A DNA stretch of 63,921 bases from Alphaproteobacteria bacterium (GTDB lineage: Bacteria; Pseudomonadota; Alphaproteobacteria; Rhizobiales; Xanthobacteraceae): NCBI GenBank assembly GCA_005884765.1, contig VAZV01000158.1, forward strand, positions 1 to 63,921, written 5' to 3'. This document shows, in pieces, positions 1 through 9,141 of this stretch. Numbering within the stretch: the first letter of the stretch is position 1; each line of letters starts with the position of its first letter. A program made the position numbers and the translations under genes. Under the pieces are notes generated by a model that ran no database searches, was not told the DNA's origin, and saw only the letters and a list, made by a program, of their open reading frames with translations.

Positions 1-506
1 GCATGCACCGGAGCCTGGAACCCGACCGCGGCGGCATTCGGCGGAATGTCATGCACGCGCCCGTCGGTGATCAGGAAGGCGCCGGCGACGCGATCGACCG
101 GAACGTCCGAGAGGGCTGAGGACAGCGCGCCGAACAATTTGGTGCCGTCGGTCTCGCCGTCGGCCTGTCCGGCATCAACGACGCGCACCTCCAGCCCCTT
201 GATCTTCTTTAAGGCATCGACCAGCCCTTCCTGCGCCGCTGCCGTCTCCTTGGTGCGATTGCCGAAATTCTGGCTGGGGCTCTTGTCGATCACGACGGCA
301 GCAACCGAGGAGAGCGGCTCGCGGTCCTCGCGGGTGAAGGATGGATTGGCGAGCGCCAAGGCGATCAGCGCCAGCGCAGCCACGCGCACCACCGCGCCGC
401 GCGAGCGGCCAAGCAGCAGCAGTGCCGCGATCACGACGATGGCTGCGACCGCGAGCCAAAGCACCAGCGAGGGAACAAGCGGCGTAAACGCGATGCCGTA
501 CTGCAT
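1..506 (-). CDS. Partial membrane protein of the MoxR/DUF58 cluster (3' end beyond window)
   Basis: The first 168 residues are visible, starting at the ATG at 504-506; the gene continues past the left edge. Residues about 8-30 and 38-54 form two hydrophobic membrane segments. They are followed by a stretch containing DKSPSQ, which resembles the DxSxS metal-binding start of von Willebrand A-type domains. It lies 9 bases downstream of the DUF4159 gene on the same strand, so it is very likely the last visible gene of the MoxR operon. In related alphaproteobacteria this position holds a large two-helix membrane protein of unknown role. The precise family cannot be fixed from this fragment. Confidence 0.75.
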   Translation of the reverse strand, partial: MQYGIAFTPLVPSLVLWLAVAAIVVIAALLLLGRSRGAVVRVAALALIALALANPSFTREDREPLSSVAAVVIDKSPSQNFGNRTKETAAAQEGLVDALKKIKGLEVRVVDAGQADGETDGTKLFGALSSALSDVPVDRVAGAFLITDGRVHDIPPNAAAVGFQAPVH

Positions 507-515
507 GTCTTGACC

Positions 516-3341
516 TTATTGTCCGAGCCGTTCGATCAGCGCCGGCGCGTGCACCTGATCGGCCTTGTAGTTGCCGGTCAGCGTGTACATCACGATGTTG
601 ACCCCGGCGCGGAAAGCAAATTCGCGCTGCTTGGGCTCGCCGGGAGTGAGCGGCAGCATCGGCTGGCCGTCGGGCCGGATTGCCCAGGCCCCGGCGAGAT
701 CGTTCGAGGTGATGATGATCGGCGAGACACCGTCACCGCCGCGGGCCGGGCGTTGCGCCGCGGTCTCTTCCTCATCCTCGCGCGGCAACGTCTCGACCCA
801 GGTTTGTCCGTTGACGAAGCGCCCAGGGAAATCGCGCAGCAGGTAGAACGTTTTGGTCAAGACATGCTCGCGCGGCACCGGCTCGAGTTCGGGAACGTCG
901 AGCGACGACAGGATATCGCGCAGCGCCTGCATACCCGGGGTCTGCGAAGCGCCATTTTCGCCCGGCGCAGACTCGACGGCGTCGCGGGTGTCAAACAGCA
1001 CGGTGCCGCCCTGTTTCATATAGGCGTCGATATGGTTGATCGCGTCTTGCGGCGGTTTTGCCGCGCCCGGCACGATCGGCCAGTAGATCAGCGGGAAGAA
1101 CGCCAGTTCATCATGCGCGGGATCGATACCGACGGGATCGCCGGCTTCCAGCGCGGTGCGCTGCGCCAGAAACAGCGTCAGCCCTGACAAGCCGGCTTTC
1201 ACGATGGAATCCACATCCGCATTCCCGGTGACGACATAGGCAAGCCGGGTTTGCGACACCGCCTTCAGCGCAAAATCGTCCCTGCTTTCGGCGCCGTCGG
1301 CGTGGAGTTGCGAGGGCACTGCCATCATCGCGGTCAGGGCGAGGGCAAGCGCCAAGGCCGCCGGGGCGGCGCGCCGCCGCAACAGTGCGGCGAGGCCGCC
1401 GCCGAGCAGTGCGACGATGATCGCATCGATCAGGAATAGCGCCAGTGACGCCGACAGCAGGATGCCCCTGAGATCGCGCGGCTCGGCATTGGTGTAGCTC
1501 GCCCGCCTTGCCTTGAGCGGCGAGATATCGAGCGGCGCGATGCGATCGGCTGCCGCCAATGCATTCACGGCCAGCGGTCCTTCCGCCGGGCCGTAGAAAC
1601 CAGGCGGATGATCCGGCGTCGCGCGGTCGCGGAAATCGGCCGATAACGGCTTTGCGGTGGCAGGCGGCGGCCCGAACACGCCGAACCCGTCGAGGATATG
1701 CAATGGCGCTACGGTTTCCGCGTTGGATTGCGTTGCGACGCCGGCACCGGGGTTCGACGTATAACCGGACATATCCACGATCCGCCGCAGCATCTCGACG
1801 AAGGTGCCCGACAACGGCAGATCCGACCAGCGCATGTCGGCGCTGACATGAAACAGGCTGACCATCCCCTTGCCGCGGTGCTCGCCCGTCACCAGCGGCG
1901 TACCATCTTCCAGCGAGGCCCAGCTCTTGGTCGCGAGCACGGCATCGGGTTCGGCGAGCACTTGCCGGTTGACGGTGACGTCCTTGGGCACCGCAAGGCC
2001 CGCGAACGGACCGTCGGCTGCGAAGGCGGCCAGATGCTGCGGCTTTTCCCAGGTCAGACTGCCGCCGAGGCTGCGTCCGCCGCGCCGCAGCTTCACCGGC
2101 ACCAGATCGTCGTCGGCCTGCGCCAGTCGGGGGCCGGCAAAACGCACCAGCACGCCGCCCTGTTCGATCCAGGCGTTGAGCCGTTCGCGGATCTCCGGCG
2201 ACAGCGTGCCGACGTCTGCCAGCGCGATCATCGGCAGTTTCTGATCGAGAAATTGCGTGATCGCCTGTTGCGGCGCCACGCCGCGATCGCCGAGCCGCAC
2301 GTCGGCGAACGGTCCGAGCGCACGGGTGAGATAGAAGATCGGTGCGAGCAGCGGCTGCGCGGTGTCGCTGGTCGCGCCGCTTGCGATTCCGATCGCCCGC
2401 CGGCGCCATCTTTTGTCGAGCAATTGCACGGCGCCCGCCGATCGCTCGCCCGCGATTTCAAGGCGCGCGATATCGTTGCGCAACTCGACCGGAAGGTCGA
2501 ATGAGGCTTCGGCCTCGGGGGACTGCGGCGTAAAGGCGTAACGCGCTTCCCCGATCGGCGAACCCTTGGCGTCGATCGCACGCACGACGCCGGCGGCAAG
2601 GCCGGTATCGGTCCGCAGCACCTTCACCGTCATCTTCGCTGCGGCATTTTCGGCCGCGACCAGCGCCAACGGAGATGATGTGCCGCCCTCGAAAACTGTC
2701 AACGTACGGTCCCCAATGGTTTTGCCCAGGGCTTCGATGAACTCCGGACCGCGCCCGGTATCGACGCCATCCGACAGCCAGACGACCTCGCAATCACCGG
2801 TCGCTTTGAGGAAACGCTCGATGGCAGGAACGGTTTCTATGCGCTCGACTGCAAACGGTTTGGGCGCAAGCTGGCGCAACGCCACCCGAGCGGCGCCCGC
2901 CGGCATGATGGTGACGTCACGCGCAGGCTCCGAGAGCGGGACGATCGCGACGCCGCGCCGGTCGCTGTCGGCGTTGGCGATCAATTCATCCGCGGCGCGC
3001 ACGCGCGCGTCCCAGCTCGAGGCCGAGCTCCAGCCGTCATCGAGCAGGATCAGAAGCGGCATTGTCTTGCCGGCAAGTCCCGTCTGCGGATTCCAGACCG
3101 GGCCCGCCGCCGCCAGGATGACGAGCGTGGCAGCCAAAAGCCGCAAGGCGGTCAGCCACCATGGCGTGCGCGAGGGCGTCTCTTCCCTGGGCGCGATATC
3201 GAACAAAAGGCGGGTCGGCGGAAATTCGACGCGCCGCGGTCGCGGCGGCATCACCCGCAGCAGCCACCACAACACCGGCAGGCTCAGAAGGCCCAAGAGC
3301 AGCAGCGGTTCGGCGAAGCTCAAGGGGAGACCTGCGATCAT
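516..3341 (-). CDS. BatA-type N-terminal / DUF4159 membrane protein
   Basis: This is a 941-residue protein. The first 80 residues have the two membrane helices typical of the aerotolerance (BatA-like) N-terminal region, including a PPRPRRVEFPP stretch. A long middle part, probably extracytoplasmic and VWA-like, follows, then another hydrophobic segment near residues 655-685. The C-terminal 220 residues match the DUF4159 pattern (DELAFFPLIYWPI, then GGTVLFDTRD). The start codon overlaps the stop of the DUF58 gene by 4 bases, so the two are translationally coupled. The family accompanies MoxR ATPases, which are thought to act as chaperones for membrane or periplasmic complexes. The substrate here is unknown. 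Confidence 0.85.
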   Translation of the reverse strand: MIAGLPLSFAEPLLLLGLLSLPVLWWLLRVMPPRPRRVEFPPTRLLFDIAPREETPSRTPWWLTALRLLAATLVILAAAGPVWNPQTGLAGKTMPLLILLDDGWSSASSWDARVRAADELIANADSDRRGVAIVPLSEPARDVTIMPAGAARVALRQLAPKPFAVERIETVPAIERFLKATGDCEVVWLSDGVDTGRGPEFIEALGKTIGDRTLTVFEGGTSSPLALVAAENAAAKMTVKVLRTDTGLAAGVVRAIDAKGSPIGEARYAFTPQSPEAEASFDLPVELRNDIARLEIAGERSAGAVQLLDKRWRRRAIGIASGATSDTAQPLLAPIFYLTRALGPFADVRLGDRGVAPQQAITQFLDQKLPMIALADVGTLSPEIRERLNAWIEQGGVLVRFAGPRLAQADDDLVPVKLRRGGRSLGGSLTWEKPQHLAAFAADGPFAGLAVPKDVTVNRQVLAEPDAVLATKSWASLEDGTPLVTGEHRGKGMVSLFHVSADMRWSDLPLSGTFVEMLRRIVDMSGYTSNPGAGVATQSNAETVAPLHILDGFGVFGPPPATAKPLSADFRDRATPDHPPGFYGPAEGPLAVNALAAADRIAPLDISPLKARRASYTNAEPRDLRGILLSASLALFLIDAIIVALLGGGLAALLRRRAAPAALALALALTAMMAVPSQLHADGAESRDDFALKAVSQTRLAYVVTGNADVDSIVKAGLSGLTLFLAQRTALEAGDPVGIDPAHDELAFFPLIYWPIVPGAAKPPQDAINHIDAYMKQGGTVLFDTRDAVESAPGENGASQTPGMQALRDILSSLDVPELEPVPREHVLTKTFYLLRDFPGRFVNGQTWVETLPREDEEETAAQRPARGGDGVSPIIITSNDLAGAWAIRPDGQPMLPLTPGEPKQREFAFRAGVNIVMYTLTGNYKADQVHAPALIERLGQ

Positions 3342-4285
3342 GCGCTCCGCCCCGCTTTGACGCTGACGTTGCCGACGCTGGTCTTGCTCACCATCATGCC
3401 GCCATGCAGGAACAGCAACAGTTCGGCCGCCGAGCGGCTGGTGGTATGGGTCGAGAACAGCCAGTCGAGCTTGTTAGTCTCGGTGCGAATCTGGTCACGA
3501 TGTAGCGCGACGCGCGTGACATAGTCCTCGGCCCAGCTTTCGGCGCGGCCGGCGGTGATTTCGCCAAAACCTTCCGGTTCGACGAACTCGACTCGTCCGG
3601 AATAGGGAAAGCTCTCCTCGGCGGGATCGACGACCTGCACCAGTGTGCCATGCGCCCCCGATGCCGACAGACCCGCCAGTATGGTCTTGATCTCGGCGAT
3701 AGGCGACCAGAAGTCCGACAGCACCACGATTTCGGCCAGCGCCGAGGGCACGAAGGACGGCGGCAGGCTCGCGCGATCGGCATCGTCATGCAGCATCGCC
3801 TGCGCCATCTTGTCGATGACGCTGCGGCTCGCGGTCGGGTTCATCAGGCCGGGAATGCCGACGCGCTCGCCGCCCGCGACCAGGAGTTCGGCAAGCGCAA
3901 AGGTCACGATCAGCCCACGCTCAAGCTTGCTGTCGCGGGCCCCTTTCGATGCAAAAGCCATCGACGGCGAACGGTCCGGCCACAGCCATACCGTGTGCGC
4001 GGCCTCCCATTCCTGCTCGCGGACATAGAGATGATCGTCGCGTGCCGAGCGCCGCCAGTCGACATTCTGTGACGGCTCGCCCGAAACGAAGCGGCGGTAT
4101 TGCCAGAAACTTTCGCCGGCGCCGGCGCGACGGCGGCCATGCAGGCCGTGAATGACGTTGGCGGCGATACGGCGGGCCTCAAGCACCAGACGCGGCAGCG
4201 ATGCGGCGAGCGTTCGGCTTTCGCCATCGGCACGTCGGATTGCTGTGATCTCCTTGTTTAAGTGCGTGGTCTCTGCGGCCATCAA
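3338..4285 (-). CDS. DUF58 domain-containing protein
   Basis: This is a 315-residue cytoplasmic protein. The DUF58 core is seen at residues 50-115: a basic RRRAGAGESFWQYR stretch, then GEPSQNVDWRRSARDD and WLWPDRSPSM, the last being a degenerate VWA metal-site motif. DUF58 proteins are the usual partners of MoxR ATPases. It overlaps MoxR upstream and the DUF4159 gene downstream by 4 bases each, so the three genes form one tightly coupled operon. Its biochemical role is not known. No truncation or unusual composition is seen. Confidence 0.88.
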   Translation of the reverse strand: MMAAETTHLNKEITAIRRADGESRTLAASLPRLVLEARRIAANVIHGLHGRRRAGAGESFWQYRRFVSGEPSQNVDWRRSARDDHLYVREQEWEAAHTVWLWPDRSPSMAFASKGARDSKLERGLIVTFALAELLVAGGERVGIPGLMNPTASRSVIDKMAQAMLHDDADRASLPPSFVPSALAEIVVLSDFWSPIAEIKTILAGLSASGAHGTLVQVVDPAEESFPYSGRVEFVEPEGFGEITAGRAESWAEDYVTRVALHRDQIRTETNKLDWLFSTHTTSRSAAELLLFLHGGMMVSKTSVGNVSVKAGRSA

Positions 4286-5280
4286 CCAATCCGCGTCTTC
4301 AATTGCCGGATCACGTCCGGAATGGTGCGGCCTTCGGCGCGCGCGGAGAACGTGAGCGCCATGCGGTGCTTGAGAATAGGTTCGGCGAGATCGAGCACGT
4401 CGTCGATCGAGGGCGCGAGGCGTCCGTCGAGCAGCGCGCGGGCGCGGACCGCGAGCATCAGCGATTGGCTAGCGCGGGGACCCGGTCCCCAGGCGATCAG
4501 CTTGCCGGCTTCGCCGCCCTCGGGGCCCGGACGCGCGGAGCGCACCAGCGACAGGATCGTCTCGACGACGGAATCGCCGACCGGCAGCCGCCGCACCAGG
4601 CGCTGCGCCGCTATCAGGGCGTCGGCGTTCATGGCGCTCTTGGCCAGCGTCTCCTCGGCGCCGGTGGTCTCGAACAGGATGCGGCGCTCGGCGTCGCGAT
4701 CGGGATAATCGACATCGATCTCCATCAGAAAGCGGTCGAGCTGCGCCTCCGGAAGCGGATAGGTGCCTTCCTGCTCCAGCGGATTTTGCGTCGCCAGCAC
4801 GTGAAACGGCTTCGGCAGATCGTGCCGCGCGCCAGCCACCGTGATGTGCTGCTCCTGCATCGCCTGCAACAGCGCCGACTGGGTGCGCGGGCTGGCGCGA
4901 TTGATTTCGTCGGCCATCAGAAGCTGCGCGAAGACCGGCCCGGAGATGAAGCGGAACGAGCGCTTGCCGGAGCTGCTCTCGTCCAGCACTTCGGCACCGA
5001 GAATGTCCGACGGCATCAGGTCGGGCGTGAACTGGATGCGCTTGGTATCCAGCCCGAGCGTGATGCCGAGCGTCTCCACGAGCTTGGTCTTGGCAAGGCC
5101 CGGCACGCCGATCAGAAGCGCATGGCCGCCGGACAGGATCGTCACCAGCGTATTTTCGATGACGCGTTCCTGACCGAAAATGACGGTCCCGATCGCTTCT
5201 TTCGCGGCGCGGACCTGACCCGAGACCTGTTCGGCCGAACGGACGATCACATCCTCGAGCTTCTCTACGCTGTCCGCCAT
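4282..5280 (-). CDS. moxR: MoxR-family AAA+ ATPase
   Basis: This is a 332-residue AAA+ ATPase. Walker A is GVPGLAKTKL (residues 58-67), Walker B is LLMADEI (120-126), and they are followed by NRASPRTQSALLQAMQE. A sensor region containing ATQNPLEQEGTYPLPEAQLDRF and a C-terminal lid follow. MoxR proteins are AAA+ chaperones that mature or activate partner complexes, often with VWA proteins such as those encoded downstream. It is the first gene of the minus-strand operon. The 260 bases upstream (5281-5540) hold no gene and must contain its promoter and that of the plus-strand DUF1285 gene. Confidence 0.95.
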   Translation of the reverse strand: MADSVEKLEDVIVRSAEQVSGQVRAAKEAIGTVIFGQERVIENTLVTILSGGHALLIGVPGLAKTKLVETLGITLGLDTKRIQFTPDLMPSDILGAEVLDESSSGKRSFRFISGPVFAQLLMADEINRASPRTQSALLQAMQEQHITVAGARHDLPKPFHVLATQNPLEQEGTYPLPEAQLDRFLMEIDVDYPDRDAERRILFETTGAEETLAKSAMNADALIAAQRLVRRLPVGDSVVETILSLVRSARPGPEGGEAGKLIAWGPGPRASQSLMLAVRARALLDGRLAPSIDDVLDLAEPILKHRMALTFSARAEGRTIPDVIRQLKTRIG

Positions 5281-5540
5281 CCGTCACTCCTTGAAGCTTG
5301 CAACGCCCGATTGCGTCGTCAGTCGCGTGAAGGCCATGCTAAACTTATGCGAAAGCCATGTATTCGTTGAATTAAACTATCCCCACTTTATCGGCATTTC
5401 GGGGTATGAACTGCATCACGATATGGCGACCCGACCCGGTATTTTCACGGGAACTCGTCAGGGATCCACGGAGTAGGTCTTGCAGCAATCGTGCCAGATG
5501 AGAGCGATCAAATTGCAGCGATCAAACGTCAAGGCAAACA

Positions 5541-6149
5541 ATGGCGAAGCAAGGGCAGACCACAACCAATCTTGAAGGCCTGACCACCGCTGCGCGGGAA
5601 GCGACCAACGCTACGCTTGCCGGAAAGCCGTTGCCTCCGGTGCATCTGTGGAATCCGCCGTTCTGCGGCGACATCGACATGCGAATCGCAAGCGATGGTA
5701 CGTGGTTTTATATGGGCACGCCAATCGGCCGGCCGGCGCTGGTCAGGCTCTTTTCCACAATCCTCAAGCGCGAGGACGGCAAGCACTTTCTTGTGACGCC
5801 GGTGGAAAAGGTCGGCATCTGTGTCGACGATGCGCCGTTTCTCGCGGTCGAGATGCGCAAGGAAGACGGCGAACGCGGCACCCTGTTGCGTTTCCGGACC
5901 AATGTCGACGATTGGGTGCCCTGCGATTCCGCGCATCGGCTGCAATTCAAGGCCGCTGCCGATGGCGGCCTGACGCCCTATCTCCATGTCCGCGCCGATC
6001 TGTGGGCCAAGGTAACGCGCCCACTCTATTACGATCTGGTTGACATGGGCGAGGAGCGGGTGGTCGATGGGCAAGCGATGTTTGGAATCACCTCGTCAGG
6101 CGAATTCTTTGCGATGGCCGATGCGGAGCAGGTGAGGGCCGCGCTTTGA
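5541..6149 (+). CDS. DUF1285 domain-containing protein
   Basis: This is a 202-residue soluble protein. The motif run PPVHLWNPPFCGDIDMRIASDGTW is not longer than the family norm: the segment from about residue 34 (PPVHLWNPP) through GDIDMRI and DGTWFYMGTPI is the recognisable start of DUF1285. No catalytic residues are known for the family. It opens a plus-strand operon in which the next three genes overlap by 4 bases each, so it is probably co-transcribed with the NUDIX hydrolase and the CCA-adding enzyme. The link to tRNA or nucleotide maintenance is from context only. Confidence 0.88.
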   Translation: MAKQGQTTTNLEGLTTAAREATNATLAGKPLPPVHLWNPPFCGDIDMRIASDGTWFYMGTPIGRPALVRLFSTILKREDGKHFLVTPVEKVGICVDDAPFLAVEMRKEDGERGTLLRFRTNVDDWVPCDSAHRLQFKAAADGGLTPYLHVRADLWAKVTRPLYYDLVDMGEERVVDGQAMFGITSSGEFFAMADAEQVRAAL

Positions 6150-6817
6150 GCGAGCCGAAGGTGAAGACCGCCCCCGCCGAGATCGGCTCGGACGCGTTTT
6201 TCGAGCGCGCCCGCGCGCGGCTCGGTTTCGACGTCCCGCCCGGCCTGGTGGATCCCAACATCGTTCCGCCAAGCGGCGATCCCGGCACCGATCGGATGCT
6301 TCAAATCATCGCGAGAGAACAGCCGGTCCGCCCCGCAGCCGTCCTGATCCCGGTCGTCGACCATCCGCAGCCGACCGTATTGCTGACGCAGCGCTCGGTG
6401 CATCTTGCCGAGCACGCCGGCCAGATTTCCTTTCCGGGCGGCAAGATCGATGCGACCGACGCTTCCCCGCTCGATGCCGCGCTGCGCGAAGCGTTTGAGG
6501 AAATAGGCCTCGGCCGCGAATTCATCGAGCCGATCGGCTATCTCGATCTCTATGGCACCGGCTTCGGCTTTCGCATCCTGCCGACGCTGGCGCGGGTACG
6601 GCCCGGCTTCAAGCTTGTCGTCAACCATTCGGAAGTCGACGATGCATTCGAGGTGCCGCTCGCGTTCCTGATGAATCCTGAAAACCATCAGGTGCACAGC
6701 AAGGAATTCCGTGGCATGGAGCGCTCGTATTACGCCATGCCGTTCGCGGAGCGTTATATCTGGGGCGCGACCGCAGGCATCTTGCGGGTGCTTTACGAAC
6801 GGATTTATCTGTCATGA
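6146..6817 (+). CDS. NUDIX CoA pyrophosphatase
   Basis: This is a 223-residue NUDIX hydrolase. The NUDIX box is seen as GGKIDATDASPLDAALREA followed by FEEIGLG. The Asp in place of the first Glu of the box is usual in the coenzyme A pyrophosphatase group, which cleaves CoA to phosphopantetheine and 3',5'-ADP. The preceding AVLIPVVDHPQPTVLLTQRS region also fits. The start is a TTG that overlaps the DUF1285 stop (TTGA). It also overlaps the next gene by 4 bases, which indicates a tightly coupled operon. Confidence 0.87.
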   Translation: MSEPKVKTAPAEIGSDAFFERARARLGFDVPPGLVDPNIVPPSGDPGTDRMLQIIAREQPVRPAAVLIPVVDHPQPTVLLTQRSVHLAEHAGQISFPGGKIDATDASPLDAALREAFEEIGLGREFIEPIGYLDLYGTGFGFRILPTLARVRPGFKLVVNHSEVDDAFEVPLAFLMNPENHQVHSKEFRGMERSYYAMPFAERYIWGATAGILRVLYERIYLS

Positions 6818-7077
6818 TCCGCCCGGCGCTGACCGAGATCGGAATTTTCCTAATTCCATTTGCGGTCTATGCGTTGTTCCTGATCGCAACTCGTTCCGGG
6901 CTTCTGGTGCAATCCTCCTGGCCGATCCAGCTCGTCGCCAAGCTCGCGCTCGGTTCGCTGCTCCTCGTGGTTATCAGTTTCATCCTGCTTGCGCATTTTT
7001 CCGGTGGCGCGCCGAATTCGACCTATATCCCCGCGCATATCGAAAACGGAAAGTTCGTTCCCGGAGTGGAAAGATGA
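6814..7077 (+). CDS. Small two-helix membrane protein (DUF6111-like)
   Basis: This is an 87-residue protein with two hydrophobic helices (about residues 5-23 and 36-59) and a short C-terminal tail ending in NGKFVPGVER. It overlaps both neighbours by 4 bases (ATGA), which strongly supports real translation. Proteins of this size and place, between the NUDIX and CCA genes, are known in Bradyrhizobium relatives as DUF6111. No function is known. An inner-membrane location is inferred from the helices. Confidence 0.82.
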   Translation: MIRPALTEIGIFLIPFAVYALFLIATRSGLLVQSSWPIQLVAKLALGSLLLVVISFILLAHFSGGAPNSTYIPAHIENGKFVPGVER

Positions 7078-8330
7078 ACAAAGCGCGCGTGCTCGGCAAC
7101 GCGCCCTGGCTCGGATCCGGTCCGGCTGGCCGCGTGCTCGAACTCTTGAGCCGCGATGGCGAGGAAGCACGGGTGGTCGGCGGCGCGGTCCGCAATTCGC
7201 TGCTCAATCTTCCGGTCGGCGAAATCGATATCGCGACATCGGCGCTGCCCGAGGAAGTGATCCGGCGCGCCGCTGCTGCCGGCATCAGAAGCGTGCCGAC
7301 CGGCATCGACCACGGCACCGTGACGCTGGTCATCGACGGGCAGCCGCTCGAGGTCACCACACTGCGCGAGGACACCGAGACGTTCGGCCGCAAGGCCAAG
7401 GTTGCATTCGGCCGCGACTGGGTGGCCGATGCACAGCGGCGCGACTTCACCATCAACGGCTTGTCGGTCGACGCCGACGGCATCGTGTACGATTACGTCG
7501 GAGGCCTTGAGGACATCGCGGCAAAGCGCGTGCGCTTTATCGGTGATCCGAACCAGCGGATCGCCGAGGATTACCTGCGTATCCTCCGCTTCTTCCGCAT
7601 GCATGCCGCCTATGGTTCGGGCGAGCCCGACCGCGCCGGATATCTGGCCTGCATTGTCGGACGCGCGGGCCTTGCGGCGTTGTCGGCGGAGCGCGTGCGC
7701 GCGGAGCTGCTGAAGCTCTTGGTCGCGGACGGTGCCGCGGCTGCGATCGCGGCGATGGCCGATGCCGGATTACTGCAATTGATTCTCGGCGGCGTTGCCT
7801 ACACCGGGCCGCTTTCCGGCATGATCGCGGCGGAGCGTTTGCTCGGACTAAAGCCGGACCCGATCCGCCGCCTGGCTGCGCTCGCGGTTGCCGTCACCGA
7901 AGATGCAAAACGCGTCGCATCGCGGTTGCGGCTCGCCAACGTAGAGGCCAAGGCGCTCGATTCCATGGGCCACCGCTGGTGGCGGCTCGAGCGCATGGAC
8001 GAGGCGAGGGCACGGCGGCGGCTCTATCGGCTTGGCGAGGACGGCTATCGCAACCGCCTGTTGTTGGCGTGGGCGCGCGCAGGGGAGAATGCCGATGACG
8101 CCGAATGGCGCGCGCTGGCGACGTTGCCGCAGCGCTGGAGCGCACCGAAATTTCCACTCAAGGCGGCCGATTTCATGGCGCGCGGAATTGCCGAAGGCCC
8201 GGCTCTCGGGCAGGCGCTTGCGCTCGCCGAAGACGCATGGCTCGCCGCCGATTTCCCAAGCGACGAAACTGCGCTCGCCGCGATCGCCGATCAGGCCGTC
8301 GCGCGGTTAGCCCGTGATAACAGGCCGTGA
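7074..8330 (+). CDS. cca: CCA-adding tRNA nucleotidyltransferase
   Basis: This 418-residue enzyme adds or repairs the 3' CCA of tRNAs from CTP and ATP. The class II nucleotidyltransferase fold is clear: GGAVRNSLL and GEIDIAT (the catalytic carboxylate region) near residues 36-58, then RRDFTINGL and the RFIGDPNQRIAEDYLRILRF helix. The ATG at 7074 overlaps the preceding stop and lies in the only plausible frame; a longer upstream reading would run through the NUDIX gene. Its 3' end overlaps the exporter gene by 17 bases. Confidence 0.93.
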   Translation: MNKARVLGNAPWLGSGPAGRVLELLSRDGEEARVVGGAVRNSLLNLPVGEIDIATSALPEEVIRRAAAAGIRSVPTGIDHGTVTLVIDGQPLEVTTLREDTETFGRKAKVAFGRDWVADAQRRDFTINGLSVDADGIVYDYVGGLEDIAAKRVRFIGDPNQRIAEDYLRILRFFRMHAAYGSGEPDRAGYLACIVGRAGLAALSAERVRAELLKLLVADGAAAAIAAMADAGLLQLILGGVAYTGPLSGMIAAERLLGLKPDPIRRLAALAVAVTEDAKRVASRLRLANVEAKALDSMGHRWWRLERMDEARARRRLYRLGEDGYRNRLLLAWARAGENADDAEWRALATLPQRWSAPKFPLKAADFMARGIAEGPALGQALALAEDAWLAADFPSDETALAAIADQAVARLARDNRP

Positions 8331-9105
8331 GCATTCTTTGAGTGTCCTTGCAGGCTTTGCCGCGATCTCGCCCTTGCAACTGCTGTTGGTCGCCGGCGTG
8401 GCGTTGTTTGCTTCGGTGGTCGGAGGTCTTGCCGGCTATGGCACCGGGGCGCTGATGCCGCTGGTGCTGGTGCCGCTGATCGGCGCCGAACCGGTAGTGC
8501 CGATCATCGCGATATCAGCGATCTTTACCAATCTCAGCCGCACCGCCGCCTATTTCCGCTATGCCGACCGCCGCCGTGCGCTGATCGTGATCCTCGCTGC
8601 TGCGTTCACGACCGCGCTCGGCGCTTACGGCTATACGCTTTTGACCAATGCCGGGGCGGCGCTGGTAATCGGCTCGATGCTGATTTTGAGCGTGCCGCTG
8701 CGCCGCCTGCTCCGGCGTCACGATGTCAGGATCGGCGACGGCGGACTTGCGGCCGGCTCGCTGGGTTACGGCGTCGTCGTCGGCGGCACCTCGGGCTCGG
8801 GCGTGATCCTGCTGTCGCTGTTGATGGCCGCCGGGTTGGAAGGCGCGGGCGTAATCGCGACCGACGCGATCATCTCGGTGGTCACCAGCCTGATCAAGAT
8901 TTCGGTGTTTGGCCTGGCCGGCGTCGTCACCGCGCAAGTGCTCGCCTTTGCGCTTCTGATCGGCGCGATCGCGCTGCCCGGCACGTTCCTGGCCAAGGCG
9001 TTTGTCGAGCGCATGCCCGTTCACGTCCACACCGCGATCCTCGATGTCGCCGTGATCGCCGGCGGACTGGTGATGATATCGGCGGCGGTCAGGCAGCTTC
9101 TTTGA
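8314..9105 (+). CDS. TauE/SafE-family anion exporter
   Basis: This is a 263-residue integral membrane protein with about eight hydrophobic segments and Gly-rich turns (VVGGLAGYGTGALMPLVLVP near residues 36-55, and GYGVVVGGTSGSGVILL near 150-166). These features are typical of the TauE/SafE (former DUF81) family, which exports sulfite or organosulfur anions. The substrate is not predictable here. The GTG start at 8314 lies inside the cca 3' end; a TTG at 8338 is an alternative. It is probably the last gene of the operon, since the next gene is convergent. Confidence 0.85.
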   Translation: MITGREHSLSVLAGFAAISPLQLLLVAGVALFASVVGGLAGYGTGALMPLVLVPLIGAEPVVPIIAISAIFTNLSRTAAYFRYADRRRALIVILAAAFTTALGAYGYTLLTNAGAALVIGSMLILSVPLRRLLRRHDVRIGDGGLAAGSLGYGVVVGGTSGSGVILLSLLMAAGLEGAGVIATDAIISVVTSLIKISVFGLAGVVTAQVLAFALLIGAIALPGTFLAKAFVERMPVHVHTAILDVAVIAGGLVMISAAVRQLL

Positions 9106-9141
9106 CCCCGAGCGCATGAATTGACGTAAATTCGTTGCCGC